Below are positions 46,235-59,285 of a stretch of 64,000 nt of DNA, piece by piece. The notes below the pieces were generated by a model that ran no database searches, was not told the origin of the DNA, and was given only the letters and a program-made list of their open reading frames with translations. This stretch comes from Epiperipatus broadwayi. Lineage: Eukaryota > Onychophora > Udeonychophora > Euonychophora > Peripatidae. Numbering within the stretch: position 1 is the stretch's first letter; the number at the start of each line of letters is the position of its first letter. The position numbers and the translations under genes were made by a program. The stretch covers positions 13,120,348 to 13,184,347 of the forward strand of contig JAQFVV010006203.1 in the NCBI GenBank assembly GCA_028023455.1, read 5' to 3'.

Positions 46235-48245
46235 AAACATATTTTGACCGGTACAGTAGATTTTGAGCATGATTCAGATTTGAATGAAATTAATATGAAA
46301 ATAACTGATACACTTTTAAAAACTGCAACAAAGATAGCTGGTAGAAAAAAGCAGCAATTGACAAATAAAATTTCTACTGAGACTAAAGAATTTATGAAGA
46401 AAAGAAGAAATATGAAGATATACAAAAATGATGCATTAAAAAGAATTGAATATCTCGAATTTTGTAAAATGGTGCGGAAAAGAGTTGAAAATGATATAAG
46501 AAAGTATAATTGTGAACTAGCAAGGAAAGCTGTAGAAGAAAATAAAAGTCTTAAGAATGTAAAATTTCATTTTGGTATTGGTAAAGAAATTTATATCTGC
46601 AATAAAAAAAAAAGATGGAATTGTTACTAAAAAGAAAGATGACATCATGAAATGGGTAGAAGATTTTTATCAAGAATTATATAGTAATAAAGAACAAGTA
46701 CCTCCTATATCTATTACATCTTCCGAATTGCCCAGAATTTTAAATGAAGAAGTGAGACATGCAATTAAATGTATGAAGAAGGGAAAGGCTCCAGGTAATG
46801 ATGGAATTATAATTGATATATTAAAAGAAGCAGGTGAAGAAATAGAAAAAATTTTAGCAAAGTTATATACCAAATGTCTAAATGATAAAGATGTACCGGA
46901 TGATTGGAAGAATGCAGTAATAATATTAATATTTAAAAAAGGTGATAAAGAAGATATTAGAAATTACAGACCTATCAGCCTTTTATCAGTTTTATATAAA
47001 ATTTTTACCAAGATAATTACAACTCGTCTACGGAGAACATTGGATTTCCACCAACCAAGAGAACAAGCTGGATTTAAAAGTGGTTTTAGTGCAGTAGATC
47101 ATATCCAGGTGTTGAGAGAAGTTATAGAAAGGACAAATGAATATGAGTTGTCATTATGTTTTGGATTTGTAGATTATGAAAAGGCATTTGATTCTATAAC
47201 ATTTCTTCAGTGATTAAAGCATTGGATCATCAAGGTATAGATCCAGGATATTGTCATATTTTGAAGAATATTTATAAAAATGCAACAGCAACAATTAGAT
47301 TACATAATGATACTGGGAAAGTCAACATTGAGAAAGGTGTAAGACAAGGTGACTCCATATCTCCAAAACTTTTTACAGCAGTGCTGCAAGAAGTATTTTG
47401 TGGATTAAAATGGAAAACTAAAGGAGTGAAAGTAAATGGAGACTATTTAAGTCATTTAGATTTCACAGATGATGTAGTTGTTTTTGAAAATAATGCTTCA
47501 GAGCTGCAAGATATGTTGCAGGAATTATCAGATGAAAGTAGGAAAGTAGGACTAAAGATAAATGTTCAAAAGACTAAAGTAATGTTTAATCGATTTGTTC
47601 AAAATATGAAAATAAAGATTGATTATGATGAATTAGAAGAAGTTAACAGTTACAAATACCTTGGTTAGATTATTAATACTGATGGAAACATAATGGAAGA
47701 AATTAATCATAGAATTAAACTTGGTTGGAGTGCTTTTGGTAGAAATAACTTGATACTAAAAGGAAATATGCCTATGTGTTTGAAAAGGAAGGTTTTTAAC
47801 AAATGTGTTTTACCAGTTCTTACTTATGGATCTGAGACTTGGACACTTAATAGAAGAGCAATACAGAGACTTCAGACCACTCAAAGAAGTATGGAGAGAT
47901 GTATGTTGGGAGTAACACGAAGAGATCGAAAACGCAATGTATGGGTAAGAGAACAAACAGGTGTTACTGACCTCATTGAAAAAATTAAAAAATTGAAGTG
48001 GAGTTGGGCTGGTCATATAACTAGAAGAGATGATACTAGATGGACAATTGAAATTTTAAACTGGATTCCAAGAGATTGTAAAAGACCCAGAAAGAGACCA
48101 CATGTGAGATGGATGGATGAAATAAGAAAGTGTGCAGGGGTGATGTGGAGAAGAGAAGCTGAAGATCAGAGAAGATGGATTAAACTTGGAGAGACCTTCA
48201 TCCTGCAGTGGATTGATAATGGTTGATAATGATGATGATGATGAA
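46235..48245 (+). mobile_element. RTE-clade retrotransposon, 3' part: reverse transcriptase to tail
   Basis: Continues the element from about 43131. Readable in order: linker (NEINMKITDTLLKTATKIAG near 46285), the RT fingers and palm (KGKAPGNDGI near 46780, DWKNAVIILIFKKGD, RNYRPISLLSVLYKIF, EQAGFKSGFS near 47070, FVDYEKAFDSI near 47165), GVRQGDSISPKLF near 47335, the catalytic box as DFTDDVVVF near 47458 (T replaces A in the usual FADD), then LTYGSETWTL near 47820 and the C-terminal KLKWSWAGHITRRDD to WMDEIRKCAG (48110). Frameshifts near 46610 and 47205 and a stop after YKYLG (47668) disable it. It ends in TGATAATGATGATGATGATG, the short-repeat tail typical of RTE. Confidence 0.92.
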
Positions 48246-48570
48246 CTCAATATGCCATATGTTATAATTGATGTACTTAATATGCACATGTGGAATACAG
48301 AAATATTTTCTGAATTTTTATGCTTGCATTTTTTTGTTTTTTTTTTGTGTGGCCAAACTATTCTTAGCTGTAATTATTTTTGTTGCCACTCATCTTGGAA
48401 GTTTTCAATTAACAATTGATTTAATGGTTAATTTAAACAGAATAATATTATGATCACCAGATAAGGTGAATGCAAAAAAAGAGGCTACTCCAGTGTATAC
48501 AAGAAAGGAATTTTGGTTGGCTCTCAGGTAAGAATATTACAGCTTTCTGTAAAGAGAAGAAGTACTTGAA

Positions 48571-48712
48571 TAAATAAATGTATATTTTTATACTTGGATA
48601 AATGTAGATTTTTGTACATGAAAAAATAAAGCATCCCCTGAAAATAAGCCTTAAGGTGTCTTTTGGAGCAAAAATTAATATAAGACCCGATCTTATTTTT
48701 GGGGGAACACAG
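48571..48712. mobile_element. Mariner-type MITE, right part
   Basis: 'ataagacccgatcttatttt' followed by GGGGGAACACAG and TA (48713-48714) is the mirror of the left end at 40824. Intervening 'ggagcaaaaattaatataag' also belongs to this MITE family as I remember it. Together with 40826-41040 it would form one element opened by the RTE nest. Confidence 0.55.
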
Positions 48713-48832
48713 TATACATTCTCTTAGTTTCGATGTTAGGCTCAATATCTAAAAAGACTGGTTCAAAATAAAATATGTGTATTATGTCTGATCAAAAAGT
48801 TTTCTTGAATGTTTGACTTTTATAATAGTAAT

Positions 48833-48925
48833 AGTATGAGAACTTGAAAGCTAAAGGTTGCTGGATTGAAATACTATCTATTACTTCTCATAAATGAATA
48901 TCATATGATCTTCCAAAAATCTTAA
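48833..48925 (+). repeat. SINE-like repeat, copy 1
   Basis: 'ggttgctggattgaaatact' and 'ttacttctcataaatgaata' match the family also seen at 52441 and 55728, with a tRNA-like B-box relic (ggattgaa) followed by a conserved body. Confidence 0.45.
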
Positions 48926-49130
48926 TTTAAAAATTAAATTTTACTTTACGCACATTTATTACTTATACATGCAATGCATGTACATAGATACATACATAAA
49001 ATGCAATAAATTTAGTAAATTTTTGGATAAAATTTACAATTTATAGTTTTTTTGAATAAATTTTTCTATGAAAAGTAATAATTTCCAAACAAGCATTATT
49101 TCACTATCTTTTACAAATATAGATATTTAC

Positions 49131-49246
49131 CCGGGTTTCAACATCAATAAGATAGCTTGATATTTCTGATACATCTTTCATTTTATTATAACACATCTCT
49201 AGTTCTTCTCTTGTTAGAATGGTCTCCATCTGTATTTTGCTGTGAG
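49131..49246 (-). CDS. TPCN1: Two-pore channel 1 exon (start of C-terminal tail)
   Basis: A 116-nt minus-strand exon with acceptor TTTTTATATTACAG and donor GTAAAT. Two bases complete an alanine codon begun in the exon at 56664; then come HSKIQMETILTREELEMCYN and KMKDVSEISSYLIDVETR, ending in phase 0. It corresponds to the ISKEELVAVLELY...TRLLETLS region just after the last pore helix of TPC1. Both phases fit their neighbours exactly (1/2 upstream, 0/0 downstream). The next 3' exon is 15.6 kb away because of the repeat nest. Confidence 0.86.
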
Positions 49247-50359
49247 CTGTAATATAAAAACAATTTATATATATATTCATTTAAAAAAACACATACATTA
49301 TATCTTCATAAATAATTTACACATGTCTGCATATATATATATATATAAGTTCCAAATAATTTTAACAATAAAAATAATAAAATACCTATTTTACTTATTT
49401 AGTAGCACTTTCGATTACGTTGTAATCCTTATCAACTGTAAAGTAATATGGAAGTTTAATATCATATGATTTATCATGAGCTATGTCAATATGTGCTGCT
49501 TAAATAAATAATAAATAGATTATTTATTATGTTATCTTTAAATTTATTTATCAATATTGCTTCCTTAATTTTCCTCTTTTTATGATTTCTTTCTTTTGTT
49601 TTGTAACATTTACATTAAAAATAAATTTATAATTACAAGATTTTTAACTGAGGCGGTATTTAATTGACTATTTTACAGGGTTTTTTTTACCCGATTATAT
49701 AGTAATTGATGTTCTTTTATCCTTTTTCCCCGAGCACATCTTGATTCCCCAATATATGATTTTTTTAACCACATACAATCTGATAAATTATATTATTTCT
49801 TTACATTTTAGGTATAACATTCTTAGAATTATTAATTAACCTATTTACATTTGTAGGAACATAATATGAAATATTATATTTATCTTTAATTATATTTTTA
49901 GTTAATTTACATTGAAAATTATTTACAAATGGCATAGATATCCATTTTTTATTATCTAATTTTATATTATGATTATTCTTATTATTATTAAATCAATTTA
50001 ATGTATGTAAAATTTGGTTTCTATCATATCCTACTTTCATAAGTTCATGAGCAAAAAGTTCAATATTTTGATTTTTATCACTTTTATATTTGCCTTTATC
50101 AGATTATATGTGGTTGTAAAAAATTGATAAATAAATTTAAAGATAATATAATAAATAGATAAGCAGCAAATACTGATATACACAGTTCATAGAAAATTAT
50201 GTGATAATAAACTTCTGTATTACTTTACAACTGATAAGGATTATACTGTAATGGAAAGCACTAGTGATTAATTAAAATACATATTCTATTATTTTTACCA
50301 TTAAAATTATTTGCAACTTACATATAGTATATTTGTAACAGGTATTTATAACTTTTTAC

Positions 50360-50540
50360 ATATATGTATATCACATTCAAAATTTAAATAAATCATTAGA
50401 ATATCAGCAATCTGTTGTCATGGCAATTTCAATAGAAATCACTTATTGTCTAACGGAATTTGTTTTGATGACAAATTGTTGATATTCTATTGGTTTATTT
50501 AAATATTAGCTGTTGTGATATGATTTAAATGTGATAATCA
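50360..50540. repeat. Inverted-repeat element (AAATAAAYCAWTAGAATATC family), copy 2
   Basis: The arm at 50386-50421 pairs with 50468-50500, with one 3-nt indel and a few mismatches; 'atatcacattcaaaattt' and 'atgatttaaatgtgat' extend the outer stem. Related to the element at 32053-32184. Confidence 0.7.
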
Positions 50541-51914
50541 GTTAGCTATTGGAAATTTATAGTTATATATATCAAAATTAGCTCAAATCCAAAAGTCAAC
50601 AAGACTAGGGTAACAACACTGAATCGGTTAATATGTCAAAATGGTAATCTTAGGGAAAATGGTAGCTTTCACTATAGACAGAAGATTAAACCTATAGTAA
50701 AATGGAAGAAATCACCAAATTTGTAATCAAAACTACAACTCACCTAATGAATATCGTGCATACCAAACAACACTTCATGAACTTACGTAAATAAAAAATT
50801 TGTGGGAAACTGTCAATGGTTTGCGGTACAAATACTATGCAGTGGGAGAATATAAATCATAATCTGGACTTTGTCAAGGGATATAATCAATAAATAATAA
50901 AATCTTCTATACTTCTTGAACTGGAAATTGTAAATTAGGACTGTTTTGTTAAAATAAACCAAACATTAAGTGAAGAAATATATTTTATTATTATTGTTTT
51001 TGTTTTTTTAAAAACGTTTTATGAGTATAATTAGCTTTACAAATAAAGCTTTTAGCTTCAGAGAAATCTCTCACCAATCAGTTAGCATGTTTCGCTTAAT
51101 ATTTTTCATTATAAAACCAGCAAAATATTATTGTATAAGATAGATGTTAATTATCTCCATAAAAAATTTAAAAGGTATAGAATTGTTATTATAAATAAAC
51201 ACACATATTAAATAGGCAATTATATTTACTACATTCATTTTTTTGTAAACCTATCAGATTATATATAATTATAATATGTAAAGATAGTCTTTAAATAGCT
51301 TACAGCAAAGGCGAAGGCCTTTCAAACAGCCTTTCATAAAGAAACAGACAGCATTAATCAAGCTGGATAATGAAGGTTTGAATGATTTTTTCATTACTAC
51401 TAAATTTACTCTTTAACTACAATAGCTGGGTACCTGTTTAAAGGTTAGTTACATAAAGAAAAAAAAAATCCCAAGACATTAGAAAAGATTTTAAGTTTTT
51501 CAAGATCAATTTTAAACCCAGATTATAGGGGAATCTTTTACCATTGCATTATAATCGCTTTGACATAGATGTTTATATAAAGCATAAGATTATTCTTTCA
51601 AGATGAAGATAATTAAATAACAAAGATAATGAAAATCTGTAATGTAAAGCTGATTCTCATTATTGAATAATAGGTGGTAAGGTTGAAGAATGCATGCAAT
51701 CCAAAGATGATATTTCTCTGAAGCAAAAGAAATTAGTTCTGGAACTTGTGTCTCATTGCTTATTTTTCAATAAAACTATATTTTAGGAATATTTTAATAT
51801 TGTTAACATTACTATCTTATATATTTAATAATCTTAATTTTGATATAAGTATCATTATTCTAAATATTCATCAAATTAAAAATATAGTTATCATAACATA
51901 TAAATAAATGCCCT

Positions 51915-52010
51915 ACACAATTTGGTGCAATGATAGAGTGATAGATTCCGGAGAGTAAGATCCACAATTGCAATATCACTTTCAGTGCTTTTTATTTATT
52001 TTTAGTAATA
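51915..52010 (+). repeat. SINE-like repeat, copy 2
   Basis: 'tttggtgcaatgatagagtg' followed by 'atagattccggagagtaaga' resembles the tRNA-like head of the copy at 52441. Confidence 0.4.
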
Positions 52011-52389
52011 AGTTAGAATTAAAATAAAATTATTAAACAGATATGAGATTAGAGAAGAAAGTAGCCTGTATGCCAAGTGAATATAGTTACAAATATTCTA
52101 GTATCAAACCTAAGCAATTTGTCTAATAATTGTGCTTAGATTTAAAATCTTTTAGGTTGTTTAAAAATTCAAGCTAACAACTTAAATATTATAATACAGG
52201 TAAACGGCAATTACTGGTTAGTATCAATGCCAAACCAACTTCCCTATCAATACTCAACAATTAACAGAAGAGAACCTAGCAGAACTTAGAACTAAGCTTC
52301 CTAGTTCCACTTCTCAGCTGAATAGAAAACAAAATCCCATTTGATCAAATGAAAAGAATTGCTGTGTTCAAATGTGCTATTTAATCACC

Positions 52390-52430
52390 CAAATATCCCA
52401 TAACCTTCTGAGCAACTAAACATGCGATTA
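52390..52430 (+). repeat. SINE-like repeat tail
   Basis: 'ccataaccttctgagcaact' matches the 3' body of the SINE-like copy at 55728 ('tcatgaccttctaagcaatt'). Confidence 0.4.
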
Positions 52431-52440
52431 ATTTTTCCTC

Positions 52441-52570
52441 TGTGGAATTTAGTTCAGTGGTAGAATGATAGATTCAGATCTAAAGAACTCTGATAGATGC
52501 TTAACTTGATACTTCTGGTACTAGAACATCACATAATCTCCAAAATAACCAATGATTATTTAGTCTGAAA
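52441..52570 (+). repeat. tRNA-derived SINE-like repeat, copy 3
   Basis: 'tagttcagtggtagaatg' at 52450 is a good pol III A-box/D-arm sequence (tRNA-like). It is followed by 'gattcagatctaaagaactc' and a body 'acttctggtactagaacatc' shared with the copy at 55728. The B box is eroded. Confidence 0.55.
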
Positions 52571-52895
52571 TCAGTTTGGTGTTACTATCTAATATTGCAT
52601 GATTCATAAAAAAGGTGATGTAAAATACTACTATTATTAATGAAGATTAAATGCAAAGCAGAGAAGTCATTTTGTTTTGATATATAACAATCTTTGGTGG
52701 TAATTATTAAATATACCAAAATCTATAGTAATGAGGATGATAAAAGATTAATGTTACAAGAGGCAGAAAACTTTAGAACAGATTAATAATTTTAAATATT
52801 TGAAAATGCTTTGATTGCAAAATATAACAAAGACATTTCATTATGACATGCAATGCCTAAACAGGATTTTAATAAGGGCTAATTATTTTGTACTC

Positions 52896-53041
52896 ATTAT
52901 CATCATTGTCAACCATTATCAATCCACTGCAGGATGAATGTCTCTCCAAGTTCAGTCCAGCTTCTCCGATCCCTAGCCTCTCTTCTCCACATCACTCCTG
53001 CATACTTTCTTATTTCATCCATCCATTTCACATATGGTCTC
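52896..53041 (-). mobile_element. 5'-truncated RTE copy, 3' end only
   Basis: On the minus strand it matches 48100-48240 closely: 'agatggatggatgaaataag' in that copy corresponds to 'tcttatttcatccatccatt' here, and it ends in the same TTGACAATGATGATAATGAG-type tail. A severely truncated retrocopy. Confidence 0.85.
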
Positions 53042-53889
53042 ATTATAATTATAATTAAATAAAGAACTTGTTAACTGTTTGTTTGGATCATAACTTCAAG
53101 TATAGCAGAGATTTGGATAATTAAAAAAAAAAAAAAGGACAAAAGCTCAGATACTTTGAGATGTGATTTTTGAAAAGAAATATAAAACAGTAAGCTAGAA
53201 GGAATAACTTTGCAATGTTAAAGCATTTAAAAAGTGAAAAACATATTTATTGAGGAAATTATAAAGCAAAAGAGAAATTTTCTCAAGCATATATTTAGAG
53301 AGAGATAGAAGAAGAAAGAAATTGAAAGAAAATAGTTAACAGAGCAATTATTTAATTATTTACTGTATTAATGTTTTTGATAGTATAACTATTAACAAAA
53401 TATTATAAAAGAACATATAGAGATTCCAATCAGGAGTCCTTCAAAAGTATGATTATAGTCATAAATTCAACAGTGTTAACAATCAGATTCATAGTCTATA
53501 TTTTCCGACATTTATATAGATCAGTGATTAATAAATTCCATTGAAACAGATGAATAAGATTAAATCCAACTGCCTTTATTGCTGGAACTGGACAAAGAAA
53601 TTTATTTGGAATATTATAAAAATTCTATTTTTTTATGTCATAATTCTTTGATTGTAGATTCTTGATTTAACATCTAAAAGACAAGTCTAATCTGATTAAC
53701 AGCTTTTTACACATTTTCTGTGAAGCAATTATTCTTCTAATATCTGATGAAGAAATGTTGAAAGTACAGGAAGCCATTGCAAAAAAGTAGACTTGAGTGT
53801 ATCAGCAATATTTCTCATAGGAACATTTAATTGAATATCCGAAACTTTAGTTTTGTACATTTTTCTTCAAACAATATGCTACTACTAAG

Positions 53890-54850
53890 AAAGCTACCTG
53901 TAAATCATTTGAATCACACTCTAAATAATGCTAGCTAATTAGGCTATGGTCCAAGATTATTTCTAAATAACCTAGAATAAGATTGTTTTTCAGTCTATTA
54001 TTGCAAAAGATTATATTCAGATTAAGAGATTATTTGTGCCCTTTAGTTAAAAAAACTGAATATAATGTCTTCATTAGATTTGGAATAAAATCCCAGTCTT
54101 TCAAAAAGATTTCCAATCTTTTCATATTCTTATTTAGAGACTTTTCTATTCCAGGAAAAGGTCTCTTTTGAAAAATCAGCGTAATATCATCAGCATAAAT
54201 AAATTTCCTGCATTTTATTTAATGAAAATTAATGAATATATTAAATAAAGTAGTAAAAAAAAACAGAACCCTGACAAAGACCATTCTTAAAATTTCATAT
54301 TTACTATAACTATCATTTATTATCACTTGAATTTGTTTATTAGAGAGCATTTTATCAAGTAAAGTATTTTCGTTCTGCTTGACTTAAATGCTGTGGTGGA
54401 GTCTAAAGTCATCAGATCATTTATTTCCACTTCGAGTATTTTCAGCACTCGTACTTCCTATAAACTCCTGGTCAATAAAACAATTCAATTATCATTATTA
54501 CTAATGGTTTTCCTACATTTAAGAATATCAGAAGCTTTTTACCATTTTTTCAAACAGAATCATAAACTGAAATTAGATCAATAAAGATTACACTAATTTT
54601 TAATTTAGCTTGGAAAATATGAGTTATTAAAGGCAAAATTTGTTCACAGAACCTTCTTGGTCCAAACAACAGTCTTTTCTATAGTTAGATAGCACTAAAC
54701 TATTGAAAACATTCTTGTTAACATGATTCTTTCAAAAAGCTTGTAGGGAGCACACAGCACACAAGTCTACCTGGTTTTAAGACTGTTATAGTTTTGCTTT
54801 TATGCCAAATTATTGATATTTTATATTGCACCTGGGGTTTTTCCTGGTTT
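53890..54850 (-). pseudogene. Jockey-like non-LTR reverse transcriptase, decayed
   Basis: Minus-strand reading, in the correct order from high to low coordinates: WHKSKTITVLKPG (about 54785-54830), APYKLFERIMLTRMF (about 54710-54760), EQILPLITHIFQAKLK then VIFIDLISVYDS (about 54560-54650), NGLCQGSVFFTTLFN (about 54245-54295), the catalytic KFIYADDITLIF (about 54170-54205), and a KTLYSVF...LTKG segment (about 54035-54080). These are the conserved RT blocks, but frameshifts and stops separate nearly every one. The endonuclease is not recognisable upstream. Inactive relic in the TPC1 intron. Confidence 0.8.
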
Positions 54851-55727
54851 AAGACAATCTAAAGCACATCCAAATTCATTAATTTTAACAGAAATGAGAT
54901 TGATATTAGGAAACTATGGTGAAAAAAAAACTTGTAATTCTTCTTTAGTAGTGCTTTTTCTTATTCTAGAATTTCCTTTTCCTATGATAAGTTTAACTTA
55001 TAATAACAGTTATCAGAGAATCCATACCTTATGGATATCTAAGCTTACTGCAGGTTAGAACAAAACCACCTGTGATTTTTTATAATCCAATTCTTGTTAA
55101 CTGATGATTCACAAATTTCTGACAAGCAAAATCACTGGTTAATGCTAAAAGAGAAAAATGGAGGAGAAGCAAAACTTTTCAAGATCAAATGGTAAGATCT
55201 GGTGACTGTTACAAATGCCTGGTGAATATAAAACCTATCATTATTGCTGCTAATGAGGTTACCATTCTTATATGACAGATTTCTAATAGAGAAATAAACA
55301 GAAAAACTTATAGCAAATTGTGAAAATGAAGAATTTCTGTTTTTGACAGCTACCTTATGATAATCATCATTAAATGAACAAACTATAACAAATAAAGAAG
55401 AGAAAAAAATTACCAAAAAAAAACAGGTCAATACTATATATATATATTTCTTATTTTTATGAATTAATATACTCTTTCCCTAATTCAAACTTATGGCTGC
55501 AGATAGAGAGAGATCGAAGATTAAAAGTTTGAGATTATTATGTCTCCATATGAAAAATATAATAGAGTTATGTTAAATTTTAAGTTTATACCTATGATTA
55601 AAACCTGTGCAGGTTTATCAGTGAAATAAAATAACAGATTCAAGAACAAAAGGTGGCACTTCCTGTATTCAAGCTTTCAGGATAATCTCCAAAATGCAAC
55701 TAATCATTAGATTATCATTTAACGCTA

Positions 55728-55865
55728 TGCAATTTAACAAAAATGTAGAATTATAGATTTGGGAGTTAAAAATTATTGGATTGAAGTCCAGCTGTTACTC
55801 CTGGTGCTGAAACATCTCATGACCTTCTAAGCAATTAAATTATTTGATTAATTTAATTTAATAAT
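55728..55865 (+). repeat. SINE-like repeat, copy 4
   Basis: 'attattggattgaagtccag' (B-box relic) followed by 'ctgttactcctggtgctgaa' and 'acatctcatgaccttctaag'. Same family as 48833 and 52441. Confidence 0.5.
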
Positions 55866-56663
55866 CAAAGGTTAGTTATTTATTCTGAAGAAGTGTTCTT
55901 TAAAAAAAAAATACACAATCATAAAAAAAAAATTGTGTTACGTATATTAATAAATATACAATAATAGTGTACCATGTTGAAGAAATATATTATTCATTAA
56001 CTGAGATTTAATATGTGTATATGGATTAGAGATAATCTCTAATTTATAAACGATTATGGTTGATAGAATAAAAATTTAAAATACATTTAAACATATATAC
56101 ATATATATATATATGTGTGTGAAGTTTAGGTATATCTAAATATATATATATATGAAGTTAATATTATAATGTGTACTAAGTATGCCTTACTCACTTAGAA
56201 AGTAAAGTGGCTTTTTTCAAAATGCATCCATACTAAGAGATAGGTTGGTCAAACTTCTGTGCTGATGGAAAATCGTGATATGACAGAGATAAGATTAAAA
56301 AAAACTTGGAAAATAATGATGTACCATGTTAAAAAGCTGTATGAGGCTTACTTTAATTGAAAATACCTGAATAATCAAAATGCATCTTAGGAGCCATTAG
56401 ATATATGTTTAAATTGTATTTGTTTGTATAATAATCAAACCAATGTTTTGAAAACAGAATTGCAAAATAAAACAACAAAAAAAGATGTTTGACCCCAAAA
56501 ATCTCTATATAAAATGCAACAAAAACAACAACAAAAAACTCTAATCGCATGATAATGAAATTGAATACCACAAAAAAAGATAACATTTGATTTAAATAAT
56601 AAACAAAATTTATAACTATCTTAATTATTATTAACTTTTAAAAAATCAATATTATAATTTTAC

Positions 56664-56754
56664 CTTCGATATCACCGCTCCTTATTTCTCTTCTATACTG
56701 AATCCGAAACAAAAACGCTTCCAAAATAAAAGCAACAACAATAGTCATTACAAC
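56664..56754 (-). CDS. TPCN1: Two-pore channel 1 exon (last pore-lining helix, IIS6)
   Basis: A 91-nt minus-strand exon with acceptor CTTTTTAG and donor GTAAAA, ending in phase 1. It encodes VVMTIVVAFILEAFLFR followed by IQYRREIRSGDIE. The hydrophobic helix followed by a basic linker is the signature of the end of domain II segment S6 of TPC1 (vertebrate form MVMTIIVAFILEAFVFR). This helix lines the pore and its cytosolic end contributes to the gate. The preceding exons (pore loop, voltage sensor, domain I) are not in the window and should lie beyond 64000 on the plus-strand coordinate. Confidence 0.88.
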
Positions 56755-58356
56755 CTAAAAAGAATAATAAATAAGTTTTAACAATTTACAAATAATATAT
56801 ACATATATATGTATTGTATTGATATATATATAGCATTTGAAAATAATATATTTATTATACTCCTTCTTTAACCCCACCACCACCATTACAATTATTTCTC
56901 TCTCATAATTTCACCTCTGATAGCCTAATACAATATGTTGCTTTCTTTTAAATACTGACTGTCAAAATATATTACAAAAAAAGAGTATCCTTAGAATTTA
57001 CTTAAATAAAAAATGAATACAGTAACCCCAATCACCCATGAATTCCATAGCCATGTTTTAAAATTGTCATTTGTAAAAAAAAAAAAAAAAAAAATACAAA
57101 AATTAGGAATTAATATAAAACAATTTTAATTTTCTATATTTTAATTAGTTTGCATACATATTTTCAACTTGCATATACAATACATATACACACACACATA
57201 TGATGAATTTTACTATTTAAGCTATGGCTTAAAATAAATATCATGCATATAAAGAACTTCTGTGATTCAATTTACAACTAGTTCATGAAATATTAGTGCC
57301 ATACATAGGCATGGTGGATTAATTTGACATGTTCATTTATAGTCAAGCCACTTTACTCTCCCACAATGGCTGCCTGTGAATAGCTCAAATGCTTTTAAAA
57401 ATAAAAATTTTGCAATTGCAGAAAATATTTTCTGTTAGAATACAATATTTCTTTGACAAAAAATATTCTGATAAAATACCTTTTTTAAAAAAAAAAAAAA
57501 AAAATCCAATTTAATATTTAGTTTGTATATTTTCTGAAAACCTAACAATTATTGTGTCAAATCATTCCAGCCTCCGATTTAATACTTTCTGGTTGACTAT
57601 GTTTAGCACTTTCTGCTTGGTATCAAATACAAATCCAAGTCATCTCAACTGTAGTTTCTTCCACAAGACTTATCTACTTCATTGTATAGAATTGCAATTA
57701 TAGTTATAGCACAAAATAATAAAGTCAGAAGAGAAGAAGAGGGTTAATGCATTCAGATTCAATAATAGAAATAAAAGAAAAATGCAGTATCAATGCAAAT
57801 TTTATTGCATTCAGATGTCTAATAGTAAACATATCTTAATGAATATTACTATATATAACAGCACTTTATTCATTGAGTCTTAAGATTGTTCATTAACAAA
57901 GCTCAAAAACATAAATGAACTATTAATTAAAATAAATAAATCTTTCAAATGTTTTAATTTATGCACACAAGAACAAAAGCAAAACTTTTAACATATCTTC
58001 GAATAAAAAAATAACTGTTCATGTTAAAACAGTTCTCAGAATTTTAAATAACTATTGTATCATTCATAGATATTGTTTTATTTAATGAATTTCATTTTTA
58101 TATATTTTATGGTCTGAACTAAAAGTTCCAGATAGAAGAATGACCTATAATTTTTATAGATAATTATCACATGATCTAGTAAATTTAACTAACCACTCTA
58201 CAAACATATTAGCTTTATTTTGTATTATTGTTATTTTGTTTTTGTTTTTTTCTAATTTTTTGTTTTTTAAATTTATATATTATTTGTTACCTTTTTGAAT
58301 TTTAAGCAAATTCTTTAGCTCAATTTTCAATTAAAAATAAATGCTTATGAAAGATA
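56755..58356 (-). other. TPC1 intron, A+T-rich
   Basis: Contains A runs at 57077-57094 and 57488-57505 and a moderately G+C-rich stretch at 57565-57690 of unknown nature. No exon of TPC1 recognised up to the LTR element. Confidence 0.5.
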
Positions 58357-58361
58357 ATAAT

Positions 58362-59262
58362 TGCAAAATGTTAAATAATATTTTAAACTTAAGAATGCTG
58401 ATAAATAAATTTGTTGAAAAGAAATGTTTTAATTAAACGTAATTTAAATAAACATAGATGCGTGTACAAATTAATTAATAGAATAGACCTTATAAATTAC
58501 CTTATATGGAAATGAATTTCTAAGAGACTAATTAATTGTATAGATCTAAAACCTTACAGATATGGAAATAAATTCCTAAGATATTAATTAATATTATAGA
58601 CCTTAAAAACTTACCATACATGGAAATAAATTCCTAAAAGTAATTAATTGTATTATTAAAAAACTAAGAGGGTTTTTGTCGTATGATAACAAACTCTAAA
58701 TAATATGTAAATTAATTAAGCAAACTGATTAATTAAAGCCAAAGAATTTACTCCAGAAAAGATAAGAGAAACAAAAGAAGAGATGGATATAAAAAGCTAG
58801 AGAAAAAGGACTATTGGCTCTTTCTGTGGTTGCTGTTACTGTTACTGTGTCCACAAATTGAAGAGCAGTGAAGATCATCATCAGAGGACTTCATTCCCAG
58901 GAACTCAGCTCCTGTAGGTCACTAAGCCGACTAGTGTATTTAACAGACCGACTCAGTCTTATTATTATTTTGAAATGCCTCAAGAGGCTCGTCGAGGGTT
59001 GTATTAAAGACTATAGGTGTTAATGAAGGTAAAAATGAATAATAGCTTACCTAAATATAAATATTATTTGCTATTCAGTAATTAATCTGTGAATTTAACT
59101 CATTCAAATGCAGACTTTATATTTGTGTTAAAGATCAATATAGTAATTCTTTTTCCTAATTGTTAATAAATTATTATTGCTAAATATATATGTGCTGTTA
59201 TTCTGTCAAGTTTTATTGTATATTTGTTTGCTGGTCACCCAGTCATAGTTGGGGACACAGCA
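58362..59262 (+). repeat. 5' LTR (TG...CA), 901 bp
   Basis: Begins TGCAAAATGTTAAATAAT and ends GGGGACACAGCA. It contains a TATA-like TATAAAAAG at 58788-58796, shortly before G+C-richer text ('gctcgtcgagggttgtatta'), so the transcription start is probably just downstream; inferred. Confidence 0.9.
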
Positions 59263-59268
59263 AATTAT

Positions 59269-59285
59269 TGGCGCAGTCACATTGA
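59269..59285 (+). promoter_or_regulatory. Primer-binding site
   Basis: TGGCGCAGTCACATTGA starts 6 nt after the LTR, where minus-strand synthesis is primed by a tRNA 3' end. The cognate tRNA was not identified. Confidence 0.65.

Larger units (their letters stand above)
49247..56663 (-). other. TPC1 intron (7.4 kb)
   Basis: Between the exons at 56664 and 49131. It contains SINE-like copies (51915, 52441, 55728), an RTE tail (52896-53041), a decayed Jockey-like RT (53890-54850) and an inverted repeat (50360-50540). The rest is A+T-rich with no gene recognised. Confidence 0.75.

Noticed and set aside
46225-48289. Several minus-strand open frames opposite the RTE element
   Set aside because: Antisense shadows of the RT coding strand.
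55132-55431. 99-codon minus-strand open frame
   Set aside because: Composition is A+T-driven with no family match; it sits upstream of the decayed Jockey-like RT and is at most a remnant of it.
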